Shown: positions 1-6,899 of the stretch, in pieces | How positions within the stretch are numbered: position 1 is the stretch's first letter | Layout: every line of letters starts with the position of its first letter | Origin: DATFYM01 sp035315065 | GTDB taxonomy: Bacteria > Acidobacteriota > Terriglobia > UBA7540 | DNA length: 17,876 nucleotides | Direction: 5' to 3' | Assembly: GCA_035315065.1 (NCBI GenBank) | Contig: DATFYM010000142.1 | Span: 1 to 17,876 of the forward strand | Notes under the pieces: model-generated | What the model was told of the DNA's origin: nothing | Seen by the model: the letters and a program-made list of their open reading frames with translations, nothing else | The model's database searches: none | Program-made: the position numbers and the translations under genes

Positions 1-126
1 CGGCGGCTCTGTACCCATAACCAGTACTTCCCCGAGCTTAAAGATTTGCTCGATGCGGTCTCGCAGCAGATGGCCGCTTGGCAAAAACCGAACTCGGTGC
101 TGCATCGATTATGCGGCATTACTTAA
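1..126 (+). CDS. C-terminal end of a probable IS630-like (DDE) transposase, partial
   Basis: The first frame is open from base 1 to a TAA at 124-126 and gives 41 residues. They begin RRLCTHNQYFPELKDLLDAV and end in VLHRLCGIT. The pattern of THNxYFP, a short helix, then VLxRL near the end resembles the last 40 residues of IS630-type transposases. The rest of the gene lies outside the window, so no catalytic residues can be checked. No terminal inverted repeat is evident in the 40 bases after the stop. The family call rests on a short tail and is tentative. Confidence 0.45.
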   Translation, partial: RRLCTHNQYFPELKDLLDAVSQQMAAWQKPNSVLHRLCGIT

Positions 127-164
127 GACGCTATGTTTAACTCTCTTTCGCCCCTTCGGGGTTA

Positions 165-192
165 GACCCTACCCTTTACCGTTGACCCTTTG
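165..192. repeat. Heptamer array at the sucD 3' end
   Basis: Four units in strict 7-bp register: GACCCTA, CCCTTTA, CCGTTGA, CCCTTTG. The array covers the sucD stop codon and encodes its last few residues (RVNGKG). A CCCC-TTC-GGGG mini-hairpin lies just beside it at 151-161. No T-run follows on the minus strand, so it is a poor intrinsic terminator for sucD. Confidence 0.7.
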
Positions 193-1065
193 TTGCAACG
201 TCTCCCCCAGCAGAGCCGGACTCTCGGCCACGGTGATCCCGGCAGCGCGCAGAGCGGCGATCTTGTCCACTGCGGTCCCTTTGCCGCCGGAGATGATGGC
301 GCCCGCATGCCCCATGCGACGGCCGGGCGGTGCGGTGCGCCCGGCAATGAAGCCCACCACCGGCTTCTTCACATTCGCCTTGATGAATGCGGCCGCCTCT
401 TCCTCGGCGGTGCCGCCGATCTCGCCGATCATGATGATGGCGTGCGTATCAGGATCGTCGTTCATCAAGGCGAGCGCGTCCACGAAGTTGGTGCCGATGA
501 TGGGATCGCCGCCGATGCCGATGCAGGTGGATTGTCCGATGCCCAGCGCGGTGAGCTGGCCCACTGCCTCGTAGGTAAGGGTGCCGCTGCGCGAGATAAC
601 GCCGACGTACCCCGGCAGATGGATTCGGCCCGGCATGATACCAATCTTACATTTGCCAGGAGAGATGATACCCGGACAGTTGGGGCCGATCAGGCGGGTC
701 TTGCGCCCGCTCAGGAACTGCTTCACGCGTACCATATCGAGCGTTGGGATACCCTCGGTGATCGCGACCACGAGCGGCACGCCGGCGTCGGCGGACTCCA
801 TGATGGCGTCGGCGGCAAACGGCGGCGGCACGAAGATCACGGAAGCGTTAGCGCCGGTGGCGGTCACCGCCTCTGCCACCGTGTTAAAAATCGGGAGCCG
901 ATGGCCGCCGCTCTTGTTGGTCCAGGCGCTGCCGCCCTTACCCGGCGTTACGCCGGCCACCACCTTGGTGCCGTACTCGATCGCCTGCTCGGTATGGAAT
1001 GCGCCCTCGCGGCCGGTGATGCCCTGCACGAGGAGGCGCGTGTTTTCATCAACCAGAATCGCCAT
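169..1065 (-). CDS. sucD: Succinyl-CoA ligase (ADP-forming) alpha subunit
   Basis: The TCA-cycle enzyme interconverts succinyl-CoA and succinate plus CoA with substrate-level phosphorylation of ADP or GDP. The alpha subunit binds CoA and carries the phosphohistidine. The 298 residues match the usual length (about 290). Visible landmarks are the N-terminal CoA-binding Rossmann domain (residues 1-125, with GITGREGAFHT), RLIGPNCPGIISP (125-136), GIGGDPIIGT (183-192), and GHAGAI with the catalytic His at 253. The ATG at 1065 starts the family-typical MAILVDENT. The upstream bases are an octamer repeat and offer only a weak GGA as ribosome binding site. It lies downstream of sucC in the same direction, separated by a four-helix-bundle gene. 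The C-terminal residues come from a heptamer repeat. Confidence 0.97.
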   Translation of the reverse strand: MAILVDENTRLLVQGITGREGAFHTEQAIEYGTKVVAGVTPGKGGSAWTNKSGGHRLPIFNTVAEAVTATGANASVIFVPPPFAADAIMESADAGVPLVVAITEGIPTLDMVRVKQFLSGRKTRLIGPNCPGIISPGKCKIGIMPGRIHLPGYVGVISRSGTLTYEAVGQLTALGIGQSTCIGIGGDPIIGTNFVDALALMNDDPDTHAIIMIGEIGGTAEEEAAAFIKANVKKPVVGFIAGRTAPPGRRMGHAGAIISGGKGTAVDKIAALRAAGITVAESPALLGETLQQRVNGKG

Positions 1066-1070
1066 AAGAT

Positions 1071-1102
1071 TGATCCATTAGTCCATTGGACCATTGATTC
1101 AT
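1071..1102. repeat. Octamer array, left arm of inverted pair around the four-helix-bundle gene
   Basis: Four units in 8-bp register: TGATCCAT, TAGTCCAT, TGGACCAT, TGATTCAT. They match, unit by unit and inverted, the array at 1506-1537. The arm begins five bases from the sucD start codon and therefore forms its 5' leader. Confidence 0.8.
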
Positions 1103-1113
1103 TGCCCTGAACT

Positions 1114-1491
1114 CTAAGAACCAGACGCGCGTTGTTTGGCCGTGTGCTGTGAAGCCGCAAAAATCGCCAGAAGCTCCGTCGCTTCCGCAAGCAACCGCTC
1201 CATTCGACGCTGCGGCACGATACCAGCCTCGACCAAAAGCTCCAGCCAAAAGATGGTTTCGTCTGCCTCTTCCACCACCACGCCAATCTTTGCCACGAAC
1301 TCGGCCCTCGAGCGCGCCCGGCAGACAGCGCGGTAGTTGGCTGCCACCGCCGTGCTGCTGCGCAAGACCTGCCTTCCGAGAACACGCGCCACCTCATTTC
1401 TGGGCAGTGCCTGGAAGAGTCTAATGACACGGATAGCGAACTGCTTGCTCCGCTTCTTGAGCTCCTCAGCCGGATAGGTTTTCTCCGTCAT
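1114..1491 (-). CDS. Four-helix-bundle protein (23S rRNA intervening-sequence protein family)
   Basis: A 125-residue, all-helical protein. It has the family pattern of an N-terminal helix (residues 9-30, KRSKQFAIRVIRLFQALP), then QVLRSSTAVAANYREA-like spacing (here QVLRSSTAVAANYRAVCRA, about 41-59), a third helix EFVAKIGVVVEEADETIFWLELL, and a final helix up to residue ~115. These proteins are known from insertions in 23S rRNA genes and as free-standing genes; the Avd accessory protein of diversity-generating retroelements is a relative. A nucleic-acid-binding role is suspected for the family but the function is not established. It sits between sucC and sucD in the same direction, framed by inverted octamer arrays, so it interrupts a normally contiguous operon. 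The start ATG follows GAAGG with almost no spacing. Confidence 0.88.
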   Translation of the reverse strand: MTEKTYPAEELKKRSKQFAIRVIRLFQALPRNEVARVLGRQVLRSSTAVAANYRAVCRARSRAEFVAKIGVVVEEADETIFWLELLVEAGIVPQRRMERLLAEATELLAIFAASQHTAKQRASGS

Positions 1492-1505
1492 CCTTCACGC
1501 CAATG

Positions 1506-1537
1506 AATGAATCAATGGACAAATGGACCAATGATTC
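1506..1537. repeat. Octamer array, right arm of inverted pair around the four-helix-bundle gene
   Basis: Four units in 8-bp register: AATGAATC, AATGGACA, AATGGACC, AATGATTC. Their reverse complement aligns with the array at 1071-1102. The last unit runs into the sucC stop codon (1536-1538). Confidence 0.8.
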
Positions 1538-2708
1538 AATTCTTAGACTGTGTTGCCAGTGCAACCACCTTCTCGGCCGCGTCTTTCATGCCGCTAGCAA
1601 CGGTGAAGTTCAGACCCGATTCCCGCAAAATGTGTTGTCCCTGTTCGACGTTCGTTCCTTCCAGCCGTACCACCACCGGCACCTTGATCCCGAGGTCGCG
1701 CACGGCCGCCACCACGCCGCTGGCCACGATGTCGCAGCGCATGATGCCGCCAAAGATGTTGATCAGCACCGCGCGTACGTGGGGATCGCTGAGGATGATC
1801 TCGAAGCCACGTTTCACCTGCTCCTCGCTGGCGCCGCCGCCCACGTCGAGGAAGTTGGCGGGGCTGCCGCCCGCGTATTGGATGATGTCCATGGTGGACA
1901 TGGCGAGACCGGCCCCATTCACCATGCAGCCCACGTTGCCGTCGAGCCGGATGTAGTTCAAGCTGTACTGGCTCGCCTTCACTTCCAGCGGGTCTTCTTC
2001 GTTCAAGTCACGCAATTCGCGGATGTCGGGGTGGCGGAAGAGGGCGTTATCGTCAAAGTTCATCTTGGCGTCGAGCGCCAGCACGCGCCCGTCTTTGGTC
2101 ACCACCAGCGGGTTGATCTCCGCCAGCGAGGCGTCAGTGGCCTCGAAGGCGCGGGTGAGGCCGGCCAGGAACTTCACCGCCTCGCTCACCTGGCCGCCCT
2201 CTAACCCCAGTCCGAAGGCCAGCTTTCTTGCCTGAAAGGACTGGAATCCCACCGCCGGGTCCACTGCCTCTTTGAGGATCTTCTCTGGATGCTCGGCGGC
2301 GACGACTTCAATCTCAACGCCGCCCTCGGTGGAGGCCATCAGCACCGGACGGCTGGTGGCGCGGTCGATCACCATCCCCAGGTAAAGCTCGCGCGCGATC
2401 GGAAGGCCCTCCTCGATCAGCACCCGCCGCACGACGCGCCCCTCGGGGCCGGTCTGGTGCGTCACCAGCGTTTGGCCCAGCATCCCGGCGGCCAACCTCT
2501 CCGCCTCGTCTGGGCTGTGGGCTAGCTTCACGCCCCCGGCCTTGCCGCGACCGCCGGCGTGGATCTGCGCCTTTACCACCACCACGCCGCCGCCCAGTTG
2601 GGTGGCCACCGGACGCGCGTCCTCGGGCTTGGTGATCACTTCCCCGCGCGGCACCGTGACGCCGTAGCGGGCTAGAATCTGCTTGGCTTGATATTCGTGG
2701 ATTTTCAT
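1536..2708 (-). CDS. sucC: Succinyl-CoA ligase (ADP-forming) beta subunit
   Basis: The nucleotide- and succinate-binding subunit; it forms the active enzyme with SucD. The 390 residues are the usual length. It opens with MKIHEYQAKQILARYGV, the family signature. An ATP-grasp fold follows (VVVKAQIHAGGRGKAGGV near residues 43-60; EINPLVV near 195-201; LDAKMNFDDNA). Then comes the ligase domain with GCMVNGAGLAMSTMDIIQYAGGSPANFLDVGGGAS and INIFGGIMRCD. The reading frame is open to 2771, but those extra residues translate a heptamer repeat. I therefore place the start at the ATG of MKIHEY at 2708; ATG codons at 2714 and 2729 are alternatives. It is the first gene of the sucC - four-helix-bundle - sucD transcript and diverges from the ABC ATPase gene. 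Confidence 0.97.
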   Translation of the reverse strand: MKIHEYQAKQILARYGVTVPRGEVITKPEDARPVATQLGGGVVVVKAQIHAGGRGKAGGVKLAHSPDEAERLAAGMLGQTLVTHQTGPEGRVVRRVLIEEGLPIARELYLGMVIDRATSRPVLMASTEGGVEIEVVAAEHPEKILKEAVDPAVGFQSFQARKLAFGLGLEGGQVSEAVKFLAGLTRAFEATDASLAEINPLVVTKDGRVLALDAKMNFDDNALFRHPDIRELRDLNEEDPLEVKASQYSLNYIRLDGNVGCMVNGAGLAMSTMDIIQYAGGSPANFLDVGGGASEEQVKRGFEIILSDPHVRAVLINIFGGIMRCDIVASGVVAAVRDLGIKVPVVVRLEGTNVEQGQHILRESGLNFTVASGMKDAAEKVVALATQSKN

Positions 2709-2728
2709 TGCCATTCCATCATAAGGCA

Positions 2729-2763
2729 TTTTGGATTTTAGATTTTGGATTTTGGATTGAAGA
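2729..2763. repeat. Heptamer array upstream of sucC
   Basis: Units TTTTGGA, TTTTAGA, TTTTGGA, TTTTGGA, TTGAAGA in perfect 7-bp register. The array lies in the sucC leader. I see no clear inverted partner close by, only a short related stretch near 2850-2875 (CGGTGAT, AGCTGAG). Confidence 0.85.
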
Positions 2764-2899
2764 CATTTCATTTACCCTTCGCTGCGTGCAGATCGGTCGT
2801 CAGCGAAAAAGAGGGTCTGACTACGCGGTTCCGCCTTGTTGCCAACCGGTGATAGCTGAGGGCTGCCCGCAAAGGCGACTGACAAGCGCCCAGGGTTTG

Positions 2900-2926
2900 T
2901 GTAATCTGGATAATCTGTAGATTTGG
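2900..2926 (+). repeat. Nonamer array in the leader of the ABC ATPase gene
   Basis: Three 9-bp units: TGTAATCTG, GATAATCTG, TAGATTTGG. The array ends 8 bases before the ATPase ATG. Closely similar units in the same orientation stand just before the partner permease gene (6849-6884). Confidence 0.75.
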
Positions 2927-2934
2927 ACCCTTCC

Positions 2935-3939
2935 ATGCCGCCGATCATTGAGGTCAATGACCTCACCAAGGAGTTCAGGAGCTTTCGCCGCCGCGAGGGA
3001 GTGCTGGGGGCGCTGCAAAACCTCTTCGTGCGCGAGCATGTGACGATTCGTGCCGTGGACCATATCAGCTTCGCCATCGAGCGCGGCGAGATGGTGGGCT
3101 ATATCGGGGCCAACGGGGCCGGCAAATCCACCACCATCAAGATGCTCACCGGCATCCTGGTGCCGACCTCCGGGCGTGTGGTGGCCAACGGCTTTGTTCC
3201 ATCCCGCGACCGCCGCCACTATACGCGCCACCTGGGCGTGGTCTTCGGCCAGCGCACCCAGCTTTGGTGGGACATCGCCGTAGTCGAATCCTTCAAGCTG
3301 CTCAAGGAGATTTACGAGATCCCCGACGTCGACTACCGGCGGCGCCTGGACGTGTTCGGCGAGATCCTCAACATCAAGGAGTACCTGCACACCCCGGTGC
3401 GCAAGCTGAGCCTGGGCGAACGCATGCGTTGCGACCTGGCCGCGTCGCTGCTGCACAACCCGCCGCTGTTGTTTCTGGATGAGCCCACCATCGGCCTCGA
3501 CGTGGTGGCGAAGGACCATATCCGCGAGTTCCTGAAGGAAGTCAATCGCACCGAGCGCACCACCGTGCTGCTCACGACGCACGACCTGGCGGACATTGAG
3601 GAGCTTTCGAAGCGCATCATCATCATCGACAAGGGCAAGGTGCTATTCGACGGGCAACTGGGCGAGATGAAGAAGCGCCTCTCCAGGTACAACCAGGTGA
3701 AGTTTTTCCTCAAAGACCGGGTGCAGGTCCCGCGCCTGGCGGAGATCGCCTCCAACGGCATCGCCTGCCAGCGCGTGGACGAGTTGACATATGTGATGCG
3801 CTTCGATCGTGAAGAGCACTCCACCGCGGACGTCATCCGCCGGCTGGTCACCAGCCTCGAGGTGCGCGACATCTTTGTGGAAGAAGAACCGATTGAGGAG
3901 ATTGTGAAGAGGATCTATTTGAGCGGGGAGGTGGGATAG
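2935..3939 (+). CDS. ABC-2 type exporter, ATP-binding subunit
   Basis: The cytoplasmic ATPase of an ABC exporter of uncharacterised substrate. Of its 334 residues, about 1-235 form the nucleotide-binding domain: Walker A GANGAGKST (58-66), Q-loop in VFGQRTQLWWD (Gln106), signature LSLGER (158-163), Walker B LLFLDEP with Glu183, and the switch His216 in LLTTHD. FGQRTQLWWD and the long C-terminal extension (~240-334) are typical of the COG4586 group. That group is normally encoded next to one or two six-helix permeases. Here the permease gene follows 3 kb later. The ATG at 2935 is chosen because MPPIIEVNDLTKEF is the usual N-terminus; a TTG at 2923 is also in frame. The Shine-Dalgarno sequence is weak. 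Confidence 0.93.
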   Translation: MPPIIEVNDLTKEFRSFRRREGVLGALQNLFVREHVTIRAVDHISFAIERGEMVGYIGANGAGKSTTIKMLTGILVPTSGRVVANGFVPSRDRRHYTRHLGVVFGQRTQLWWDIAVVESFKLLKEIYEIPDVDYRRRLDVFGEILNIKEYLHTPVRKLSLGERMRCDLAASLLHNPPLLFLDEPTIGLDVVAKDHIREFLKEVNRTERTTVLLTTHDLADIEELSKRIIIIDKGKVLFDGQLGEMKKRLSRYNQVKFFLKDRVQVPRLAEIASNGIACQRVDELTYVMRFDREEHSTADVIRRLVTSLEVRDIFVEEEPIEEIVKRIYLSGEVG

Positions 3940-3940
3940 G

Positions 3941-4078
3941 GGGCAGGGAATAGGGAATAGGGAACAGGGAATAGGGATCAGGGAACAGGGTGGAGGGTAA
4001 AGGGCAGACGAACCGCTCAAAGGCGTGTGCCGGGCAACGTATGGTTTCTCTGTTCCCTATTCCCTGTTCCCTCTTAAG
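3941..4078. repeat. Inverted pair of GGGAATA-type heptamer arrays
   Basis: The left array, 3941-4003, has nine units in perfect 7-bp register: GGGCAGG, GAATAGG (three times), GAACAGG (twice), GATCAGG, GTGGAGG, GTAAAGG. It begins one base after the ATPase stop codon. The right array, 4051-4078, has TGTTCCC, TATTCCC, TGTTCCC, TCTTAAG, the reverse complement. It ends one base before the DinB ATG. The arms could fold into a hairpin with a ~47-nt loop. The G-rich strand could also form G-quadruplexes. Confidence 0.88.
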
Positions 4079-4079
4079 T

Positions 4080-4625
4080 ATGGACGAACTATTCGGAAAT
4101 CACTACCTACAGGACGTAATGCTTCAATTTCGCGGTCTGAAGTCGCTGGCTGATCGCGCCGTGGCACAGGTGTCGGACGTAGAGTTGTTCGTGACACTCG
4201 ACGAGGAGTCGAACAGCGTTGCAGCGATCATGAAGCACATCAGCGGCAACCAGCGCTCGCGCTGGACAGATTTCCTGACGTCCGACGGCGAGAAACCGGA
4301 TCGGAATCGGGACACGGAGTTTGAGGTGCAGAGCGCTGAAACGAGAGACTCGGTGATGCGGCGCTGGGAGCAAGGCTGGGACTGCCTGTTTCAGGCGCTC
4401 GAGCCGCTGCGCGCGGACGACTTAAGGCGAACCGTCACCATCCGCGGCCAACCGTACACTGTGGTCCAGGCCATCGACCGGCAGCTCACGCATTACGGCG
4501 CGCACGTGGGCCAGATCGTGTTCCTGGCCAAGCACCTCAGGTCGCGCGAGTGGAAGTCGCTCAGCATTCCGCGCGGGAAGTCGGCGGAGGTCAATGCGGC
4601 GATGCGCTCGCGAGAAAAGCAGTGA
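4080..4625 (+). CDS. DinB-superfamily protein (DUF1572-like)
   Basis: A small 181-residue four-helix metalloprotein of the DinB fold. Members include thiol-dependent transferases of low-molecular-weight thiols, but most, including DUF1572-like ones, have no known substrate. The three-histidine metal site is visible: His53 in AAIMKHISGN, and His138 and His142 in LTHYGAHVGQI. The conserved RWTDFLTSDGEKPDRNRDTEFE segment (61-82) is characteristic of this subgroup. The frame is open to 3990, but that stretch translates heptamer repeats, so the ATG at 4080 is preferred. It lies between the two ABC genes without obvious functional linkage and converges on the acyltransferase gene. Confidence 0.85.
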   Translation: MDELFGNHYLQDVMLQFRGLKSLADRAVAQVSDVELFVTLDEESNSVAAIMKHISGNQRSRWTDFLTSDGEKPDRNRDTEFEVQSAETRDSVMRRWEQGWDCLFQALEPLRADDLRRTVTIRGQPYTVVQAIDRQLTHYGAHVGQIVFLAKHLRSREWKSLSIPRGKSAEVNAAMRSREKQ

Positions 4626-4631
4626 ATCCAC

Positions 4632-4737
4632 AGACTAGACAAGACGGGAGACAGAAGGCAGGAGGCAGAATGAAGAATCGAAAACCAGGATACCATTTCT
4701 TCATTTTCTTCATTCTGTCTCCTGGCTTCTTTTCTTG
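4632..4737. repeat. Inverted heptamer arrays between two convergent genes
   Basis: Left arm 4632-4680: AGACTAG, ACAAGAC, GGGAGAC, AGAAGGC, AGGAGGC, AGAATGA, AGAATCG. Right arm 4696-4737: TTTCTTC, ATTTTCT, TCATTCT, GTCTCCT, GGCTTCT, TTTCTTG. The arms are approximate reverse complements around an AT-rich centre. The hairpin lies between the ends of dinB-like (+) and the acyltransferase (-). It could serve as a bidirectional terminator. Confidence 0.85.
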
Positions 4738-4775
4738 AAATCTGTCCATTGCGTGGCTATGTCTAAATAACGCCT

Positions 4776-6590
4776 TCACGCGGCTTGGACGGCTTGATGG
4801 TGCGCGAGAAAACTTGCCGCCGCCTGTGCGCCCATGTACCTTTTGAGGATCGTTTCATTGGTCTTCGTGAGATCCACTAGAACCAAGCCATCCACAACGT
4901 CGCTGAAGTCTTTGTCGACATTGAAACCAAGCACCTTCCCATCAAGCTTCAGGTACTGCTTCAGGAGGATCGGAACACTAAGTTGACGGTCTTCGATCTC
5001 AGCGATGAGAATGGAAAGCTCTTCCAGATCGCCGACCGGGCCGGCTTCTCCCTGCCAAGTCGTTTTTGCCTTGAACGGCTTTCGGGGCCGCACGGACCTG
5101 GCCAACTCGGGCAGGCAGTGATGCCGTTTCAGATACTCCACTATCAGCCGCTGCGAAAGCGGCTGGTAACGGTTGCTGATACTCACCGCTCCGAACAGGG
5201 TCTTATAACGTGGGTTCCGCGTGACAATCTCGCCGATTCCTTTCCAGAGCAACATCAGCGCGTTGAAGGACTTCTGGTACTCAGGACGAATGAACGACCG
5301 GCCCAGTTCCAACGCCGGGCCGATTCGCTCCAGGAATCCGTCCTTGAACTGAAACAGGGTATTGGTGTAGAGGCCCTCGGGCCCCCTGGAACTCAAAATG
5401 GCGTCAGTCGGTGCAATCCGATAGGCACCGACGACTTCGTTTCTGGCCGCGTTCCAGACAAAAAGGTGGGTGTAGAAAAAGTCGAACCGGTCGATATCGA
5501 TGGACTTGCCGGTTCCCTCTCCAACCTGGCGAAACGCGACTTCGCGCAACCTCCCGATCTCAAGCAGCAGGTGAGGGATTTGATTCGCTGATGCCTCGAT
5601 GACCCGGAACTCGTCACTCTGCACCAAGACCTGCTCCGGCGGCAGGCCATCGACCTCCTGCCGCAACAGGTCGACCGGCTGAGAGCACGCGGTCGGCGGC
5701 GCAGCTTGCGTCGCGTCGGCTGGCGACACGGCCTCATGGTCCTGCGCTTCACCCTTCCGATAACCCAGCCAATAAGTCCGTTGACGAAGGTAAGCCGTCA
5801 TCTCTTGGTTGCCGGAGAACGTCAACAGCTTGTCGGCAGAAATCACGTTCCCTACCCTCACTTCCAGGCGCTTATCGCGCTTGTTGAGCAGTTCGTGAGG
5901 CAGCAAGATGGTCCGCAGCCCGGGATGAACCAGACCCAGGATCTGGAAAAGGGGACCATTCGCGCCCTTGAAATAGACCGGAACCACGTCAGACCTCGTC
6001 ATGCGGACAATTCGTGCTACCGAGTCGCTCCACTCTGTCTCACTGATGGCGCGGGTCCGCAGGTCGAGATGCGCGACCTCCCCGGCAGGGAAGATTCCCA
6101 AAAGACCACCGGCTCGAAGCCAACGGATTGCCTGCCTGAGGCTGGCGATGTTGGCTCGCGTCGAGCCTTCCCGATGGAAGGGATCCACCATCAGCAAGTC
6201 GTCGCACACCTCCGGGATGTGTTCCAGCAGTGAGTTGGCCATCAGCTTGGTGTCGGGCCGCACCGATCGCAGGATGGCCGCCAAGATGATCCCCTCGACC
6301 GCTCCGAACGGATGATTAGCCACCAGCACCACCGGGCCGCGACGAGGAATCCGCGCCATGTCCTCCGGCGAAATATGGTAAGCAATGTTTAGAACCTGAA
6401 GGAGTTGGTCAAAGAAGTGGTTGCCGTCGCCCTGCCGGGAGGCCTGCTCGTAAATCGCATTGAGTTCGGGAAACAGAAGAACGCGTTCCATTCCTCCCTT
6501 CACGAACGAAAGGAGCTTTTGACGGAGAGGGTCTTTGCCACTGAACTCCAGGCTGAGAAGCCGGGACCTGCGCTCGCGCGAAGCCTTCAT
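4776..6590 (-). CDS. Two-domain acyltransferase, OlsF-like (amino-acid lipid synthase)
   Basis: A 604-residue fusion. Residues ~30-275 form a PlsC/OlsA-like lysolipid acyltransferase, with VANHPFGAVEG (90-100; His93, acidic Glu99 in an HX5E spacing) and GIFPAGE (165-171), the usual acyl-acceptor motifs. Residues ~315-600 resemble OlsB-type GNAT N-acyltransferases: REVAFRQVGEGTGKSIDIDRFDFFYTHLFVWN, VVGAYRIA, LELGRSFI and the downstream core. This order matches OlsF, where one protein N-acylates ornithine and then O-acylates the lyso-lipid, giving phosphate-free membrane lipids. The substrate here (ornithine, glycine or another amino acid) is inferred, not shown. The start is the ATG at 6590, preceded by GGAGGTGATC, a strong Shine-Dalgarno sequence; the GTG at 6596 overlaps it and is unlikely. 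It diverges from the permease gene. Confidence 0.85.
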   Translation of the reverse strand: MKASRERRSRLLSLEFSGKDPLRQKLLSFVKGGMERVLLFPELNAIYEQASRQGDGNHFFDQLLQVLNIAYHISPEDMARIPRRGPVVLVANHPFGAVEGIILAAILRSVRPDTKLMANSLLEHIPEVCDDLLMVDPFHREGSTRANIASLRQAIRWLRAGGLLGIFPAGEVAHLDLRTRAISETEWSDSVARIVRMTRSDVVPVYFKGANGPLFQILGLVHPGLRTILLPHELLNKRDKRLEVRVGNVISADKLLTFSGNQEMTAYLRQRTYWLGYRKGEAQDHEAVSPADATQAAPPTACSQPVDLLRQEVDGLPPEQVLVQSDEFRVIEASANQIPHLLLEIGRLREVAFRQVGEGTGKSIDIDRFDFFYTHLFVWNAARNEVVGAYRIAPTDAILSSRGPEGLYTNTLFQFKDGFLERIGPALELGRSFIRPEYQKSFNALMLLWKGIGEIVTRNPRYKTLFGAVSISNRYQPLSQRLIVEYLKRHHCLPELARSVRPRKPFKAKTTWQGEAGPVGDLEELSILIAEIEDRQLSVPILLKQYLKLDGKVLGFNVDKDFSDVVDGLVLVDLTKTNETILKRYMGAQAAASFLAHHQAVQAA

Positions 6591-6643
6591 GATCACCTCC
6601 AGTGCTCTCCTCTCGATTATCGGTCCGCCTCGCTGACAGTAGT

Positions 6644-6700
6644 GTTACATTCACGTAACGAGAAAGTTAAATCACGCGACACGGCTCGTGAAGTTACGAG
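6644..6700. promoter_or_regulatory. Two 5-6-5 palindromes in the divergent promoter region
   Basis: GTTAC-N6-GTAAC at 6644-6659 and CTCGT-N6-ACGAG at 6685-6700. Their centres are 41 bp apart, close to four helical turns. They lie between the acyltransferase and permease genes and could bind a dimeric regulator. The two half-sites differ in sequence, which weakens the case. Confidence 0.3.
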
Positions 6701-6748
6701 TGAGACTTGGTGAGCCCGCACGCTACGCCGGCGGCAAAAAGACTAAAT

Positions 6749-6884
6749 CACAGATTACGCAGATGACACGGACGCAAGAGAAGAGAGGTTGGGACAGACT
6801 CAGGAGGCCGGGTGATAACGGATACTTTGACTTATCCCTTTGCTTCCTTGTAATCTGTGCAGTCTGCGAAATCTGTGGATTGGT
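6749..6884. repeat. Inverted nonamer arrays before the permease gene
   Basis: Left arm 6749-6775: CACAGATTA, CGCAGATGA, CACGGACGC. Right arm 6849-6884: TGTAATCTG, TGCAGTCTG, CGAAATCTG, TGGATTGGT. The period is 9 bp and the arms are reverse complements of one another. The right arm resembles the array at 2900-2926 before the ATPase gene. About 73 bases without visible features separate the arms. Confidence 0.8.
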
Positions 6885-6899
6885 CAGGGAAGTGGCCTG

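Noticed and set aside
151..161. Intrinsic terminator for sucD
   Set aside because: The 4-bp CCCC-TTC-GGGG stem is short and no T-run follows on the minus strand.
190..1110. Long plus-strand open frames over sucD (53-574, 190-1110, 581-1081)
   Set aside because: They are antisense shadows of sucD in GC-rich DNA: composition is low-complexity and His/Arg/Ala-rich, and no domain is recognisable.
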